From: Cyathus striatus
Lineage: Eukaryota > Basidiomycota > Agaricomycetes > Agaricales > Nidulariaceae
Direction: 5' to 3'
Assembly (NCBI GenBank): GCA_025738555.1
Contig: JAOVFP010000001.1
Location: forward strand, 6,014,001 to 6,078,000
Length of the DNA: 64,000 nucleotides
A program made the translations under genes and the position numbers. Below, in pieces: positions 23,391-35,830 of the stretch (the first letter of the stretch is position 1; the number at the start of each line of letters is the position of its first letter). A model generated the notes under the pieces. It did no database searches and had not been told where the DNA came from. It saw only the letters and a program-made list of their open reading frames with translations.

Positions 23391-24477
23391 AGGAAATGCA
23401 CTTTGGAATCACCCAAATGCTGCTGACTTTCACAGTGCTGCTGAAAGCACTACTGTTGGTTTAGTTAAGGGGTGAGTATGGCTGTATATGTCTAATGCAG
23501 ATCCAAGTACTGTTATGGTACCTGGAGTTGCTTCATTTACATTGAAGCATAATCTTATGGCAACCATTGTGCCTGTCTTGAAGAAACTCAAAGACAGAGC
23601 CAAACATTTCTTTAGTATGTTTCTTTCATATTTTATTCATATACTAATATCATTTTAGCTGCTGATTGCTGTTTGTATGTTTACAGAAGTAAAGCCTGGA
23701 ACATTCTTGGAAACTTTGAATCTGCTATCAAGGACGATGAGGAAGTTGACTGGCTAAAGATAGATGGCGAATTTATTTTGCCAATTCTGAGTGTAGCTAT
23801 ATATTTTATTCTTTTATTCTTGTACCATTTACTTATATTGTGTTGCTTTATAGTCTGGATTTCAGCCAAATGCACCACTCTCCCTTGATATTGAGATGTA
23901 TTCCATTCAGTCTAAGTCAGCTGGAAGCTCTGCAGCTAGCTCTCATGCTGTTTCTCGCTCTCACACTCCTTCTCTTGTTCAAAGAGGTGGAATCTCAGAG
24001 CAATGTACTGAGGAACTTATCGATGTACTAAAGATTCCTAGGGAAATTCTTGAGAGTACTGCACCTGGACTTCGAGTTGCATACCAGAGGTATCTTGCCT
24101 GTATAAAGGCAGTTTCTGACCACAACACTATGGTCAAGAACAGGACTTGGCCAGTTGCCAAGGCCACAAAGAAAGAAATTGCCACAGTCTTTGTCTCATC
24201 TTCAGCCTGGTATGAGAACTATTCAAACTTTGATAAGATTGCAGATTTTCCAGCAATGCAGTCTTGGTTGGCTGAAGATCAGGATAGTCCTACTGATCTA
24301 GACCTTTGGAGCTTTGAAAGAGAATACTATATGTTTTTGGATTTGAAAAGATGGCTTAAGGAGAAGAAGGAGAAAAGGAAGGGAAAGGGAAAGGAAAAGA
24401 GCAAGGAGGAGAAGGGAGGTAAGGATGAGAAATCTCATGAGGATAAAGAGAAATCAAGTTCAAAGAAGCACAAGTAA
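23391..24477 (+). pseudogene. 5'-truncated transposon-associated protein with lysine-rich tail
   Basis: Seen: exons <23391-23614, 23659-23792 and 23854-24477 with GT-AG introns of 44 and 61 nt form one frame: ALWNHPNAADFHSAAESTT..., LYVYRSKAWNILGN..., SGFQPNAPLSLD... and a highly charged tail (KKEKRKGKGKEKSKEEKGG). It stops with TAA at 24475, 49 bases before the KDZ transposase ATG. One in-frame TGA lies at 23473-23475, where CGA would read R. The 5' part is missing at the terminus of the satellite element. The family is not recognised; position suggests an accessory ORF of the KDZ element. Alternatively the tail splices (GTAAGT...TTTTCAG) into the next ORF as one long protein. Confidence 0.55.
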
Positions 24478-24526
24478 GTATATTGAACTTGAATAGTAAT
24501 AGTTTACAATATGATTTTTCAGTTGG

Positions 24527-26732
24527 ATGGAAACCTTTGAGACATATCTGTGGTGCTTAATGTGTATATGGGCTCTATTCATGCCAGAAATCACTCAACA
24601 TATTTTATTCTGGTTATTAATAATTTGGCTATTTCAATGGCTCCCAAGTGCAATATTAGTTCCATTTCTTTTTATTCAACCAGTGCTTGCAGCAGGAGAA
24701 CAATCATTTCCTAACATCACATTTGATGTATTCAGTAAATTTATTCTGTCAAATTTTGGTTCCAACATCACACTCTCTGCCACATTGGTTATATTGTTCT
24801 CTATGATTGATAATGTTGATTTGTTAAGTATTCATGCAAGACAGCAGAATGCAAAGTTAAAGGGAGAGAAAAATGTTGATGCAACTGCATGGATTAGATT
24901 ACTGGCTAGAGCTATTCAGGAAAAAATTGGCATGGACTCAGATGATCTCTTTGAAGATAATGAAATTGATGAACACACAACTCAAACAGGCAGATCTATT
25001 TTGTTAGGCACTAAATTAGATGAAATGGCAAGACTTCTGAAGTTGTATCCTTTCAATCAGGAGAGGAAAGTTTTTGAAGGTCAACTGAAACCTGTATCTC
25101 ATGCTAGTATCGATCCTGTTCATATAATGTGTCCTATAGCTGCAGAGTGTGAGACACTGAGCTGTAAAGGACAGGCACTACATGTGCATACTAAAGTTAG
25201 AGATGTACTTAAAGCAACATTAATTAAAGGCTCAAAAATATTTGAACATGCTTATGTAGTATCAGGTACTTGTGAAAAATGTAAAACATTATATTCTGCA
25301 GAACATGAACATGCCTATGATGAAAAACAGGGATATTATATGGTTCATTTAAACTCTGCTAAATATCTGAAAGTAGGAAAAAAACTATGGGTAGATAGGG
25401 CATTTTCTCAAGGTGTTCTGAATGGTATATATAGCTTTCATGCATCTGCTGCAGCATATATGGGATATTGGAACAATAGTTTTGGAAATGGAAAGGAAAT
25501 AAGCTGAAGACAAGTCTGGGAGGCTTTTATACATGAATCAATATGCATGGTTTCTGCAGGATCTGGTGTTAATTTTATTAGTCTTGATGGACTTTCAATT
25601 ACTGCATTAACAGAAGAAGCATTTGCAAGGTTGGGTGAAAATGGAAAAATACATGCATCACATGATCACAGCTGCTTAGAGTGTACACAGCCTTATAGAG
25701 AAACTCAAGACTCATTACCAGATGAGAGTGCAACAGTTAAAATGGTAGTAATTGATGGGATTGTTATGGGGCCACAGGTAATGCACAACTAAAAGTAAAC
25801 AATATTATACTAATACATGTTTTAAGCACTGTGCATATGACAATTGTTCCAACACACTTGTAAACCATAGAGGAGGTGTATTTTGTAATGTTCACAACCA
25901 AGAATTTGGAGCAAGATGCCATGTTTGTGACTGTCAAAATCAAAAGATAGATAATACACAAGCTTGCAATGAGCACCAGGAAATGTGGCATAAATATAAT
26001 TTAGAACATAGCTCAGATTATTTAAATAGTGCACAAAGAATGCTTCGCAAACCAGCTGAAAATCCACCTTGGAATAAAAACTGAGGAAGATGTGTTCAGC
26101 ATCCTCATGATGAGTCAGATACCAATATTTCAAAGAAATCTCATTATTTTAGTGCCTCTTGCTATTATTGTGTAGAAACAATATGTGCTCCATGTGGTGC
26201 TGTAATTGCATGGACAAAGTTTGTGAAGTCTGAGTCAACAACCAATATACTTAAGTTCTTAGAAGATGTTTTTCCTGATGAAGAATTAAGACCAGATTAC
26301 ATATGTATTGATAAGGCATGTAAACTTCTTTGAACAGCAGTTGCAAATGGAAGTTGGGTAGATTGGTTTAAAAGTAGCCACTTTGTAGTAGATGGCTATC
26401 ACTATACAAATCACTGCTCAGATGATTACCTTTGTAGAAAGTGGTGTAATCCAGCACCACACAATGGTTCTTCACCAAATCTAGTTTATATTGCACAAGA
26501 TAGAAATGGTGAAAGATATCACAAACGAGCATTCAATACACAAGCCTGTGAACAACTAAATTCATGGCTTGGTGGGTTTGAATCTATTATGAAACATATG
26601 ACTCCAAGCAACTTTAATTGGTTCATACATTCTATGGTCTTTTATCATACTCAACATGTAATAAAATGGCAGAACAGCCAAAACTTTAGTATTATTAGTG
26701 AAGATTTTGAATATGATAATGGTCTGTTGTAG
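24527..26732 (+). pseudogene. KDZ-family transposase with CxC5/CxC6-like clusters, inactivated
   Basis: Seen: exons 24527-25777 and 25827-26732, a 49-nt intron containing TACTAAT, 718 codons. Residues 1-60 are hydrophobic; about 200-265 hold a cysteine cluster (CPIAAEC..LSC and CEKCKTLY, CxC5-like). About 350-370 read DHSCLECTQPY. 418-470 hold a second cluster (HCAYDNC..., FCNVHN, CHVCDC, CNEHQ; CxC6-like). The C-terminal part has ICIDKAC and VVDGYHYTNHCSDDYLCRKW, typical of the Kyakuja-Dileera-Zisupton nuclease region. Three in-frame stops (25505, 26082, 26331) are all TGA, each explained by CGA to TGA. I noticed only three CpG in 2.2 kb. Role: DNA transposition; inactive here unless stops are bypassed. 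Confidence 0.8.
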
Positions 26733-27105
26733 AAGCATTGGAAGATGTGGTAGAAGAGGCATCAGAAATAATAGGTGTGGGAAATATGGTAGAAGATATG
26801 TCAGAAAATGTGGTACAAATGTAGTACAGAGATATCTGGTAGAAGAATAATAGGTGTGGGAAAATATTGTAGAAGAGGCATAGGAAGATGTGGTAGGGAG
26901 ATAGTATGCTATCAGTACTGAAGGGTGTGGGAAAATGTAGTAAAGAGTAGTAGTGGTAGCATGTGCTGAAGGGTGTGGGAAAATGTAGTAAAGAATAGTA
27001 GTGGTAGCATGTACTGAAGGGTGTGGGAAAATGTAGTAAAGAATAGTAGTAGTAGCAAAGATGTAGTAGTGAGATAGTATGTTATCAATAGGTGTGGGAA
27101 AATAC
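26733..27105. repeat. GGTGTGGGAAAATGTAGTA minisatellite
   Basis: Imperfect tandem units of about 50-55 bp containing GGTGTGGGAAAATGTAGTAA and AGTAGTGGTAGCATGTACTG, directly after the transposase stop codon. No coding role on the plus strand; the minus-strand ORF is a repeat translation. Confidence 0.75.
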
Positions 27106-27401
27106 ACCTGGAGTCTTAAACAGAACTTACTTTAAAAAATACAAAGTCCATCAGGACTCCACCAGGACTACATCAGGACTTCTTATATTCCAGCAGGATG
27201 TCATCAGGACAATATCTATTCCATCAGGACTCCATCTGGACTCCACCTGGACTCTGCCAGACTTCACTGGACTCCACCTGGACTCCACCTGGACTCCACC
27301 AGATGCCATCAGGACTCCGCTGGACTCCACCTGGACTATCTGGACTATATTGAGTCCATCCAGAGTCTGGACAGACTGGTGGGGGGAGCATAAAGTACTG
27401 G
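27106..27401 (+). mobile_element. Right terminus of the KDZ element
   Basis: A subterminal array of 12-bp units (CCACCTGGACTC, CCATCAGGACTC) from 27145 to 27370 ends in GGGGGAGCATAAAGTACTGG (27382-27401). The hAT reading frame on the minus strand (RQFD) stops at exactly this base, so the boundary is supported by an interrupted gene. It is a relative of the terminus at 23371-23390. Confidence 0.7.
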
Positions 27402-28337
27402 TCAAATTGTCTAATGAACATTTGTGCAATAAGATTGTTAACATGCAAAAAAGCACCATATATGGTTGACCTTCATGAATGAGCCTGGCATGTCATGAAG
27501 TTTTGAGATCATGGTATCATTGTTGACAGCATTATCGCAAGTCATACCTAGGATCTAAAGGTATGCTGTTACAACTATTCTATTTGATCTAAAAGAATAC
27601 TAACTCAGTAAGACAGCCCAAAATCCCTTAACATCTCTGCAAATGCTGCTGCTAAATTTTCACTAGTATGTGACCTTGGGACCTCAACAATATCAAGAGT
27701 TAAAGTTATCATCTTCCCATCATATTCAAAGGTAATCATGAATGCAACAAGAGCATGATGGTTTGGGGATGTCCAGCCATATGTACTGACATGCAGCTTG
27801 CTGTTGAGTTTCTAGTATGTTATGCATTATTATATTATCTTTCTTTAACAACATGATCACTTACTTGTAGTATTGATGCAATGCACTCTTGAGTATGCTT
27901 AAATACCTGTTGTACATCTTGGCCAATGGTGCTGGGAGATGGTATATAGCACTCAAGTTAGCCAGTCTTCATCATGCAATGATATCCACAATCATCAACA
28001 ATACTGAAAGGTCTAAGACTCTCAGAGACCCAGTGCACCATCTCAGCCCTGTTGGTGAATCAGTGAAGGTGGCTATAGGTGGAGGAAGCACATACTGTGC
28101 CTCTGTACATGTGTGTTGGCAATGAGAGTATGTCACTTTCCCTACCCCCCTTTTACAGAACACAGCTGCTATTGAACTGTCTTTAGATTCAGCCAGAGCC
28201 TCACAGGCTTCCTTCACCAATTTTGTTGCCATCACAAGTTGTAACATATCCTTACCCCAACACCAGTTGGTGTGCTTATGCATCATCCCTGTTGAAGATG
28301 CATCCTTTGTGTTGAGATATTGGCAGCTCTTTGACAT
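27402..28337 (-). pseudogene. hAT transposase fragment, interrupted and decayed
   Basis: Seen: exons 28337-28096, 28048-27865, 27811-27601 and 27547-27402 with introns of 47, 53 and 53 nt. The product has a BED-like N terminus (MMHKHTNWCWG), GKVTYSHCQHT, MVHWVSESLRPFSIVDD, the fungal-hAT stretch STYGWTSPNHHALVAF, LDIVEVPRSHTSENLAAAFA, TCDNAVNNDTM and finally NNLIAQMFIRQFD. Defects: TAA inside MMKTG.LEC, TGA at 27605-27607 (CGA gives R) and one extra T in the poly-T run near 27446-27451. The C-terminal dimerisation part is absent because the KDZ terminus begins there. Role: cut-and-paste transposition, now dead. Confidence 0.8.
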
Positions 28338-28480
28338 ACATAGGCAATGTCACAGGTAACCCATGGGTATCCTGAGCTTGACCCATACCCATACCCACAC
28401 TAACCCATACCTGTGGGAATGGGTATGGGTTTGCATGGGTAATCAAAACCCATGGAAACCCATGGGTTTAGCTGCTTCTT
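28338..28480. repeat. CCCATACCC inverted clusters, probable hAT terminal region
   Basis: CCCATAcCCATACCCACA and TGGGAATGGGTATGGGTTT face each other within 60 bp, followed by CCCATGGAAACCCATGGG. The block lies just upstream of the hAT frame (minus-strand sense), so it may be subterminal repeats of that element. Confidence 0.4.
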
Positions 28481-28489
28481 ACTTGTTCA

Positions 28490-29300
28490 ATAATATATTC
28501 AGACTGATGCAAGAGGTCAATTTAAGCGCTCATAGGCTCGTTTTAAACACATAGTTGAGGGTCATTTCCATACAAAATCCAGTACCAATCCAGAATGATT
28601 TGAAAGAGTTACAATAACTTAAGTAGAAATTATATGTGTAATCAAATAAAAGAGAAAAGATAAATAATATATTCAGACCAATTCATGTGGTTGATTTAAA
28701 CGTTCATGTGCTCATTTTAACTGTATTGTGGAGTGCTCTTACCATACAAAAATTGATATGAATTTGGATGGATTTGAAAGAGTTACCATGGGTTGAATCA
28801 AAATTATACATAAAAAGGAAGGTTAAATAATGCATTCAGACTGATCCATGTGATCTATTTGAATGTTCATAGGCTTGTTGTAACCACATTGTGGAGGGCT
28901 TATACTGTACAAAGAATGATATGAATTCGGATGAATTTAAAAGAGTTATAACAGCTTGAATAGAAATTATAAATGTATTCAAATAATAGAGAAATGTTAA
29001 ATAATATATTCAGACCGATTCATGAAGTTTATTTTAATGTTTGTGGGGTAGTTGTAACCGCATTGTGGAGGGCTCTTACTATATAAATACTGATACAAAT
29101 TCAAATGGATTTGAAAGAGTTACAATGGCATGAATGGAAATTATAAATACATGGGAAAGGTTAAATAATACATTCAGACCAATCCATTCGATCGATTTCA
29201 ACATTCATAGGCTCGTTTTAAACGCATCACAGAGGGCATTTACCATACAAAAACCGATACAAATTCGAAGTAATTTGAAAGAGTTACAAGAGGCTTAAAT
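28490..29300. repeat. Tandem repeat, five copies of about 170 bp
   Basis: AATAATATATTCAGACY starts near 28490, 28666, 28827, 29000 and 29166 (spacing 161-176 bp). Each copy continues with TTCATAGGCTCGTTTTAA, a GTGGAGGGCTCTTACCATA stretch and GATTTGAAAGAGTTACAA. Non-coding. Confidence 0.8.
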
Positions 29301-32300
29301 TTGCTATGCCATCCTGATTTCATGATTCAACCTCAGTCCAACCCTGTGGGCTGAACAAAATTCAAAACTTGCTCACTGACATCGAAATGTATACATAAGT
29401 AACATAAGGTCCTGTTAATATATATATAGCTTTCATAATGATGTTGGTATGATTTTTGAATGAATGTATTGTACACATGGGTACCTACAAGCCAAATCTT
29501 ACCTTTTCAAAGAGCTGAAATTGAGCACTTTATGCTTGCCCCCTGTTACATGTGGAATACATGTGTATTCCACCTTTACATGTGCACTCCATGTGCACTT
29601 CACATGTACTTCACATAGCTTTGGATGTATTCAAATTCGAAAATTTCCATGCAATTTTTGAATTTTTTTACACATGATGTACATGTGAACTGCACATGAA
29701 GTGCATATATATAGGTGGAATGGCAGAATTCCACATGGAAACATATACACAACGGGCAAGACCAGAATAACTTAGTAATATAATACAGGGATATATTTTT
29801 AATTTCAATTCATTAAATAGTTACAAGTTCTTAGTTAGAAATTTAAATTATTTTGATTATTTCTAATATATATTTTGCGGCAGAATGTCTTTAACACATC
29901 GCTGAAGAATGTTTATGTTATTCTTCTAAGAAATTTCAAATATCTAATAAAAATTAAGCGGCTTATTATATAAAGTATTGTGCAGACAAAAAAGTACAAA
30001 ATATTTCTTGATTTTTTTAAAAAAACACACCATAAATATTATGTCCACTTTGGGGAGAAATATGTGTCATATTTTAACCAAATTAAGCGACAGAATTATG
30101 GTTAAATATGACAGTCCTGTCTGGGTCTGGGTCTTGAAGATGGTGTCAACTCATCCCATCGCATCCCCAAGAAGCTGATGCCAGCGTGCATTATCATTTC
30201 AGCATGTCAGCACATCATCAATCATAATATTACAGAGTAATGATGTCCGCCGTAGTCAGATGTGTGTGAAAAACTACGGGTGCGGGGTGCCAATTAGATG
30301 GGTATGGGAGGTACTTGTGCAAGTGAGCGTGAATATAATATACCAATGTTCTACTCTTCTGTTCCACTGATTTCAAGTGATTGTAATGTGATTCCAGTTA
30401 TGGGACACTTATTGAGTTCTACAGGACCGAACAGCCACGCAGGAATACCTAAAATAGTGCAAGTGAAAGTTACGAAGAAAATGGTTATGTTCGTTAAGAC
30501 TGAGGCCCTTGTAGGTGTTGGATACGTTCAAAGTTTATGCCTATGCTGACATTGTTTTAGGTTGTCTATACACATGCATCCTCGAATGGCTACAGAGAAT
30601 TACAACTATTGTGACGTACGTTGAAAAAAAATCGTCGCTGGTCATCTGCATAGAGGGAAAGAAATCTCTAACTTGCAAATTAACAATTATATCAAAACTA
30701 GCAGAACGTGAAAGTTCAATCTCATTGCAGCAGCAAGAGATTCATCAGAAACTGTTGCTTCTCCTTGTAGCTGGAGGTATGATGCAGGGATAGGTTTGAG
30801 CGTCTACAGGTGAATATAAAATTAGTCAATGATGTATGTTACTCACCCCTCAGCTGAAAGTATGGGTCGAACAGCGAGAGGTTTCACACAGAGAGTACGA
30901 CTAGGAACACAAGATTCCGGAAGCACAATGTCAGCTGTGTAGTCGTTTAGTGAGAAGACTTGACAAGGACTACTGAGGGGAACGTCGTAAGTTTAAGTTT
31001 TGTTTGTTCCTTCATTTCTTTTCTTTGCTTATTCAAGTCACAATAAACACCTATCCTCATGAACTCTTTGAGTTGTTATCATCTTTCGTACCAGTAAGTT
31101 TTATCCATTTGTCTTCATCATTTATTCCCATAACCGTTACTTCTTTCAGTCCCAACCAACGACGTAATGGCAGCATGCATTCTTTCCTTTTTCAATCCTT
31201 TTTCGTCTACTTAATTTAAGTAACAGCTGATTCTCATCTACCGTTCTGTCTGCAATCGAATGAGCAGCCGCGAATGAATGGAAGCCGGGGCGGTAGTATG
31301 ACGCACTGTATACCGAAATTTGTGGCGCAAAAATCACTGCAACATACAACACTGGGTTCTTTTGTGAGTATTTAGTCGTTCTTTCTTGTTACTTATAAAT
31401 CATTGTCTATCAGGGCACCATTCCATGACAGTGGTTCGGACATGGAACCACACTACACAGTCCGTGGGTTCAAGTCGAGTGGAAAAGCTGTTGCTACTAT
31501 GCATATATACTCGCGTACCCAGGAGGTTTACTTCCATAATGGTGGGGCGAATTGGGGCAGATCGGGAATTCTTCGAATGGATTTCAACAAGGATTGCGAA
31601 CATCTTTAAATATAATTTGAATTATAGTAAACTAGTTTGTAAACCATTGCTTACTGTACATACTTATATCTTGTTGTATATCTTCGTAATACGGATATGG
31701 AAGAGAACGGAATTGTATATTAATACTAATTATTATCAAAGAAGGACTAGGACATGGTTCATACAAATAAGAAAACATTTAGTTATTTCGAGAATGTTAC
31801 GAAGATTTACAAATGCATACGGCCTACACATGAAAGCTCCTCATAGCAAAACCGAATTGCGAGCATGCACTTACCTCTTTATTCACTTAAGTAATGCTTG
31901 GCCCTCAATGTAAGTGAATCGATCACAAAGCGGAGGGTCATGTTCACTGTGTTGCCTTAGCTGGACTATATAATTATGGAGTTCATGGAATCAATGGGCT
32001 CTATGTAAGTATATGGAAAACACATGTCCTTTTCTACATCACCTATGGAATTACTTCCTGCTTGGTAATCATACAAGGGATAAAGAAATAAAACTGTCTT
32101 ATAGAATAGCTAAGTGTGCTAGCCATTCATTGTAGTTGAATTACTGAAGATCTGCACGTAGTCTCGGGATTTATAATGATTGAACTCGGTACACGCAGAA
32201 TGTTAACCAAGCTATAATTATTCTGTGGTACTAATAGTTTGAATGTATTTATAGCTCTTGTGAATGCAAGGCGTACATTATGAAAGTTCCTAATTTGTAT

Positions 32301-32553
32301 TTATCTCCTAAAAAGTGTATTCACTGTTGAGAAGATAAGTATCTGAGATGCAGTGCACTCACCTGGTGGATCGGGGAGAAAACGACGACGAGGTATGAGG
32401 GTCGTTACCTGAAGAAAGAATACTGGGTAACTTGAGTGCAGTTGGTTCCTTATGATACCAAATCTAGCCGGGAGCCCTTGTTTGAAAGGCAAAATCGGAA
32501 TAGGCAAGCATGGTCAGCCACATGATTTAGTTATGTTAAACTTTCGGAGGCAG
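29301..32553. other. Gene-poor region with uncertain open segments
   Basis: Two plus-strand segments read in protein-like fashion but cannot be joined or named: 30329-30520 (FYSSVPLISSDCNVIPVMG...) and 31403-31609 (APFHDSGSDMEPHYTVRG...). The first is followed by GTGTTGG...TTTTAG, which could be an intron. The rest is AT-rich with no motif. CpG frequency returns to normal around 29.8 kb. Confidence 0.3.
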
Positions 32554-34560
32554 TACCGGTATGGGCTAGTGGTTTTTAACGGTACTGCATGGTACACTGC
32601 ATGGTACTGTGCGGTACATCAAAAATTGTACGGTACTATTTACGGTATGCACGGTACAATGTACAGTACATTTTTGGTTATGCACGGTACATTTCTCGTT
32701 ATGCACAGTACATCATTGGAGCAATATTATTCTGTGATAACCGGAGTATTGAATCAAAATTATTGTATGATATATTAACTGAGCACGAATATTCTGTAAT
32801 TAATGGAGTACCATTTCAAAACTACTCTACACTGCTCTCCTATCTCCCCTTTGTCCGGCCCCCCGCCCGCCATTTCCTTCAACATTTTGCATTGTTCAAA
32901 ATTTCCCACGCTTCTTCTCACCTTTGTCAATGTTTGCAATTGCTGTTATTGACATTCATCAATGCCTCAAACTCACTTTGCTCAAGGCTGCCGCACATAT
33001 TGATGGGTGATGTGTTGATGGGCACCCTTCATCATCATCATGCTCAACAATGAGCAAGTAATTTCGCATTATTTAGCTCAGTATTTAATATTTTCTCTTG
33101 AATCTTTTTGTAATATATGTAATATATTTTAATTTATACATTATAGTGTACCTTAGGTATTATAGAAAGGGTAATCATATGAAAATACGAAATAATTCAA
33201 ATTTTCACTGTGAAATAATTAATAATTTTTTACAGTGAATCCTACAATTATAATTTATGAAGCATATGTCTGTTGATTTGTTAAAAATTTAAGGGAAAGT
33301 CCAATGAATGCACAATATGTGCATGGGAAAGTGAAAGCGGAGGGTGGGGAACAATGAATTGATGGAATGATGAAGCATGGGAAGCTATAAGCAGCAGTGG
33401 GCAACACTAAAATATGTGGGAAATGTTGAGGGTGAGTATTTAACAAAGGAAATACTGTGGGAATTATTGAGCAGAGGGGCGGGCAGCAGTGAGTAGGGAC
33501 TGAATATGATTAGCGGAAGCGTGGGAAACGATGGGCGGGAAGGTTGTCATGCAGAAAATTGATAAGCGGAGGCGTGGGAAACGATGGGCGGAGAGGCTGA
33601 CATCAATTAAGCAATATAATTGTTAAGCCGATGCATGGGAAACAATGGGTGGGAAGGTTGGCATTGATGAGCAGCATACTTAATTGATAAGCGGGGGGCG
33701 TGAGAAAAATTGAGCGGAAGGGTGGGTGAGAGTGAAGTACATACACAAGAAGTACAATTAATTTATTGATATAAATTGAGTGAGTTCTTAAAAGGTACAT
33801 TTATGATGTTGGTCAGGTACCACCAATACATGTATGGTGGTATCATGATAGACAATACACTAATGCTGCACAGTACATTAAAATTGTTGTATGGTACATT
33901 TACAACACCGCATGGTACATGCACGGTACTTTACAGTACTAATTTACGGTATTTTGTTGATGAACGGTACTGTACGGTACAGATTTTTGTGCACGGTATC
34001 TGCACAGTACGTGATTTTTGATGTGTATGGTACCTGCATGGTACATTGTGGCAGTGCGCGGTACTTTCACAGTATGCATGGTACTTATACACGGTACCAC
34101 ATTAAATAAATATATGTCATTACAATATATGAAACTTACAATTTTCTCCAAGTAAATCTTAATTCAAATTTTTGCGTTTTAAGTGATGAGAAATATTATG
34201 ATTATTAGTATCATATGTGGTAAGCTCGATTGTACAGCAGCAATACCTAATTATACTATGAGCACACTACTATACTTAAATTCATTGGGCATATGAGAGC
34301 AAAGATACAAGAAGAATCTTGATAACCCATATATTATACCCTCATTAACCAGTGTTATAGCATAATAAATAAGTATTTAATTGATTTTACATAGCTTATT
34401 TAAGTTACAATTTATACCGTAAATTAGTATCTGTTTTGCAGTATGTATGGTATGCATGGTACATTTATGGTACTAATCAGTACTGCATGGTACATGCATG
34501 GTACATCGAGTACCGTTCAGTACCGTGCGTACCGTTAAAAACTGTCGGCCCGTACCGGTA
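32554..34560. mobile_element. Element 4, TACCGGTA-ended non-autonomous element (2.0 kb)
   Basis: The left end TACCGGTATGGGCTAGTGG and the reverse complement of the right end TACCGGTACGGGCCGACAG both continue into GTTTTTAACGGTAC. Each end has a subterminal array of CGGTAC/GGTACATG motifs (32579-32720 left; 33790-34105 and 34440-34540 right). Between them is AT-rich DNA and a GC-richer minisatellite (33480-33720, about 65-bp units with CGTGGGAAACGATGGGCGG). No ORF of note. No certain target-site duplication: GGCAG on the left and TGCAG on the right is only suggestive. Confidence 0.65.
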
Positions 34561-34739
34561 TGCAGTAGTCAGCAGCAAAGTATGTTACAGGATCCAAGGG
34601 AGTTTTAGTATATACTATAGTCAAGAGTAGTGTCAGCAAATATTTTCATATTAACTCCTGGCTATATGATCATGCGTTCTTATAAGCATGGAGTTTTATG
34701 ATCACCTCTAAATTATATAGTGTTCTATACTATTAGTGA

Positions 34740-35200
34740 TTGTAGTAGTGATCATAAATGATCATTTAGGGATATAGGTGGTGTATTGGGGTGAATACTA
34801 GTACTGATGGGTTTCTATAGACTATTACTTGTTCTAATGGATTTGTAAGTGATCATAAGTGATCATTAGGTGATCTAGGTGGTGTAATGGGTTATTAGTG
34901 ATACTAATGGATTTGTAAGTGATCATAAGTGATCATTAGGTGATCTAGGTGGTGTAATGGATTATTAGTGATACTAATAGATTTGTAAGTGATCATATAT
35001 GATCATTAGGTGATTTAGGTGGCATAATGGATTTGTAAGTGATCATAAGTGATCATTAGGTGATCTAAGTGGTGTAATGGGTTAATAGTGATACTAATAG
35101 ATTCATAAGTGATCATATGTGATCATTAGGTGATCTAGGTGGCATAATGGATTATTAGTGGTACTAATGGATTCGTAAGTGATCATAAGTGATCATATAT
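34740..35200 (+). repeat. Outer palindrome array, left arm of element 2
   Basis: About seven units with GTGATCATAAGTGATCATTA, alternating with GGTGATCTAGGTGGTGTAAT, spaced 50-110 bp. Mirrored at about 37845-38300. Confidence 0.85.
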
Positions 35201-35830
35201 GTCACATGCATTGTGTATGTCACAGATGTCACATATATCGCATTTGTCACACTTTTACAGATGTCACATGTGTCACACTTTCACAGATGTCACAAATGTC
35301 ACACATTCGCATATGTCACACTGTCGCATACGTCACACTTTCACATGTGTCACACTTTCACATGTGTCACATATGTCACACTTCCGCATATGTCACACTT
35401 CCGCATATGTCACATGTGTCACACTTTCACATATGTCACAAATGTCACACTTTCAGAGATGTCACACTTCCGCATATGTTACAAATGTCACAAATGTTAC
35501 ACTTTCACAGATGTTACAGGTGTCACACATTCATATATGTCACACACTTTCTCAATACATCATACTGTCACATATGTCACACTTTCAGAGATGTCACAGG
35601 TATCACACATGTTCACATTTGTCACATTTGTTATGGATGTCACACTTTCACAGATGTCAAAGGTGTCACACTATGTCATACTTTTATATATGTTGCATAT
35701 ATATCACACTTGTCACACTATATAACACTATATCATACTTTTACATATGCTACACTTGTCACATTTGTCACACTCTTATATATGTCACCCCCATCACATT
35801 TACTTGTATGACACTCCTATTATATAGTTA
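35190..35830 (+). repeat. Inner GTCACA array, left arm of element 2
   Basis: Units of 15-21 bp: CATATGTCACACTTCCG, CACATGTGTCACACTTT, CAGATGTCAC. Three overlapping Ser/His/Cys-rich ORFs cover it because unit lengths are often multiples of three; they are not genes. Confidence 0.9.

Noticed and set aside
26562..27107. 181-codon minus-strand ORF rich in Tyr, His and Pro
   Set aside because: Antisense of the KDZ 3' end and of the adjacent minisatellite.
31386..31913. 175-codon plus-strand ORF
   Set aside because: No motif and competing frames look equally likely; kept only as a note in the gene-poor region.
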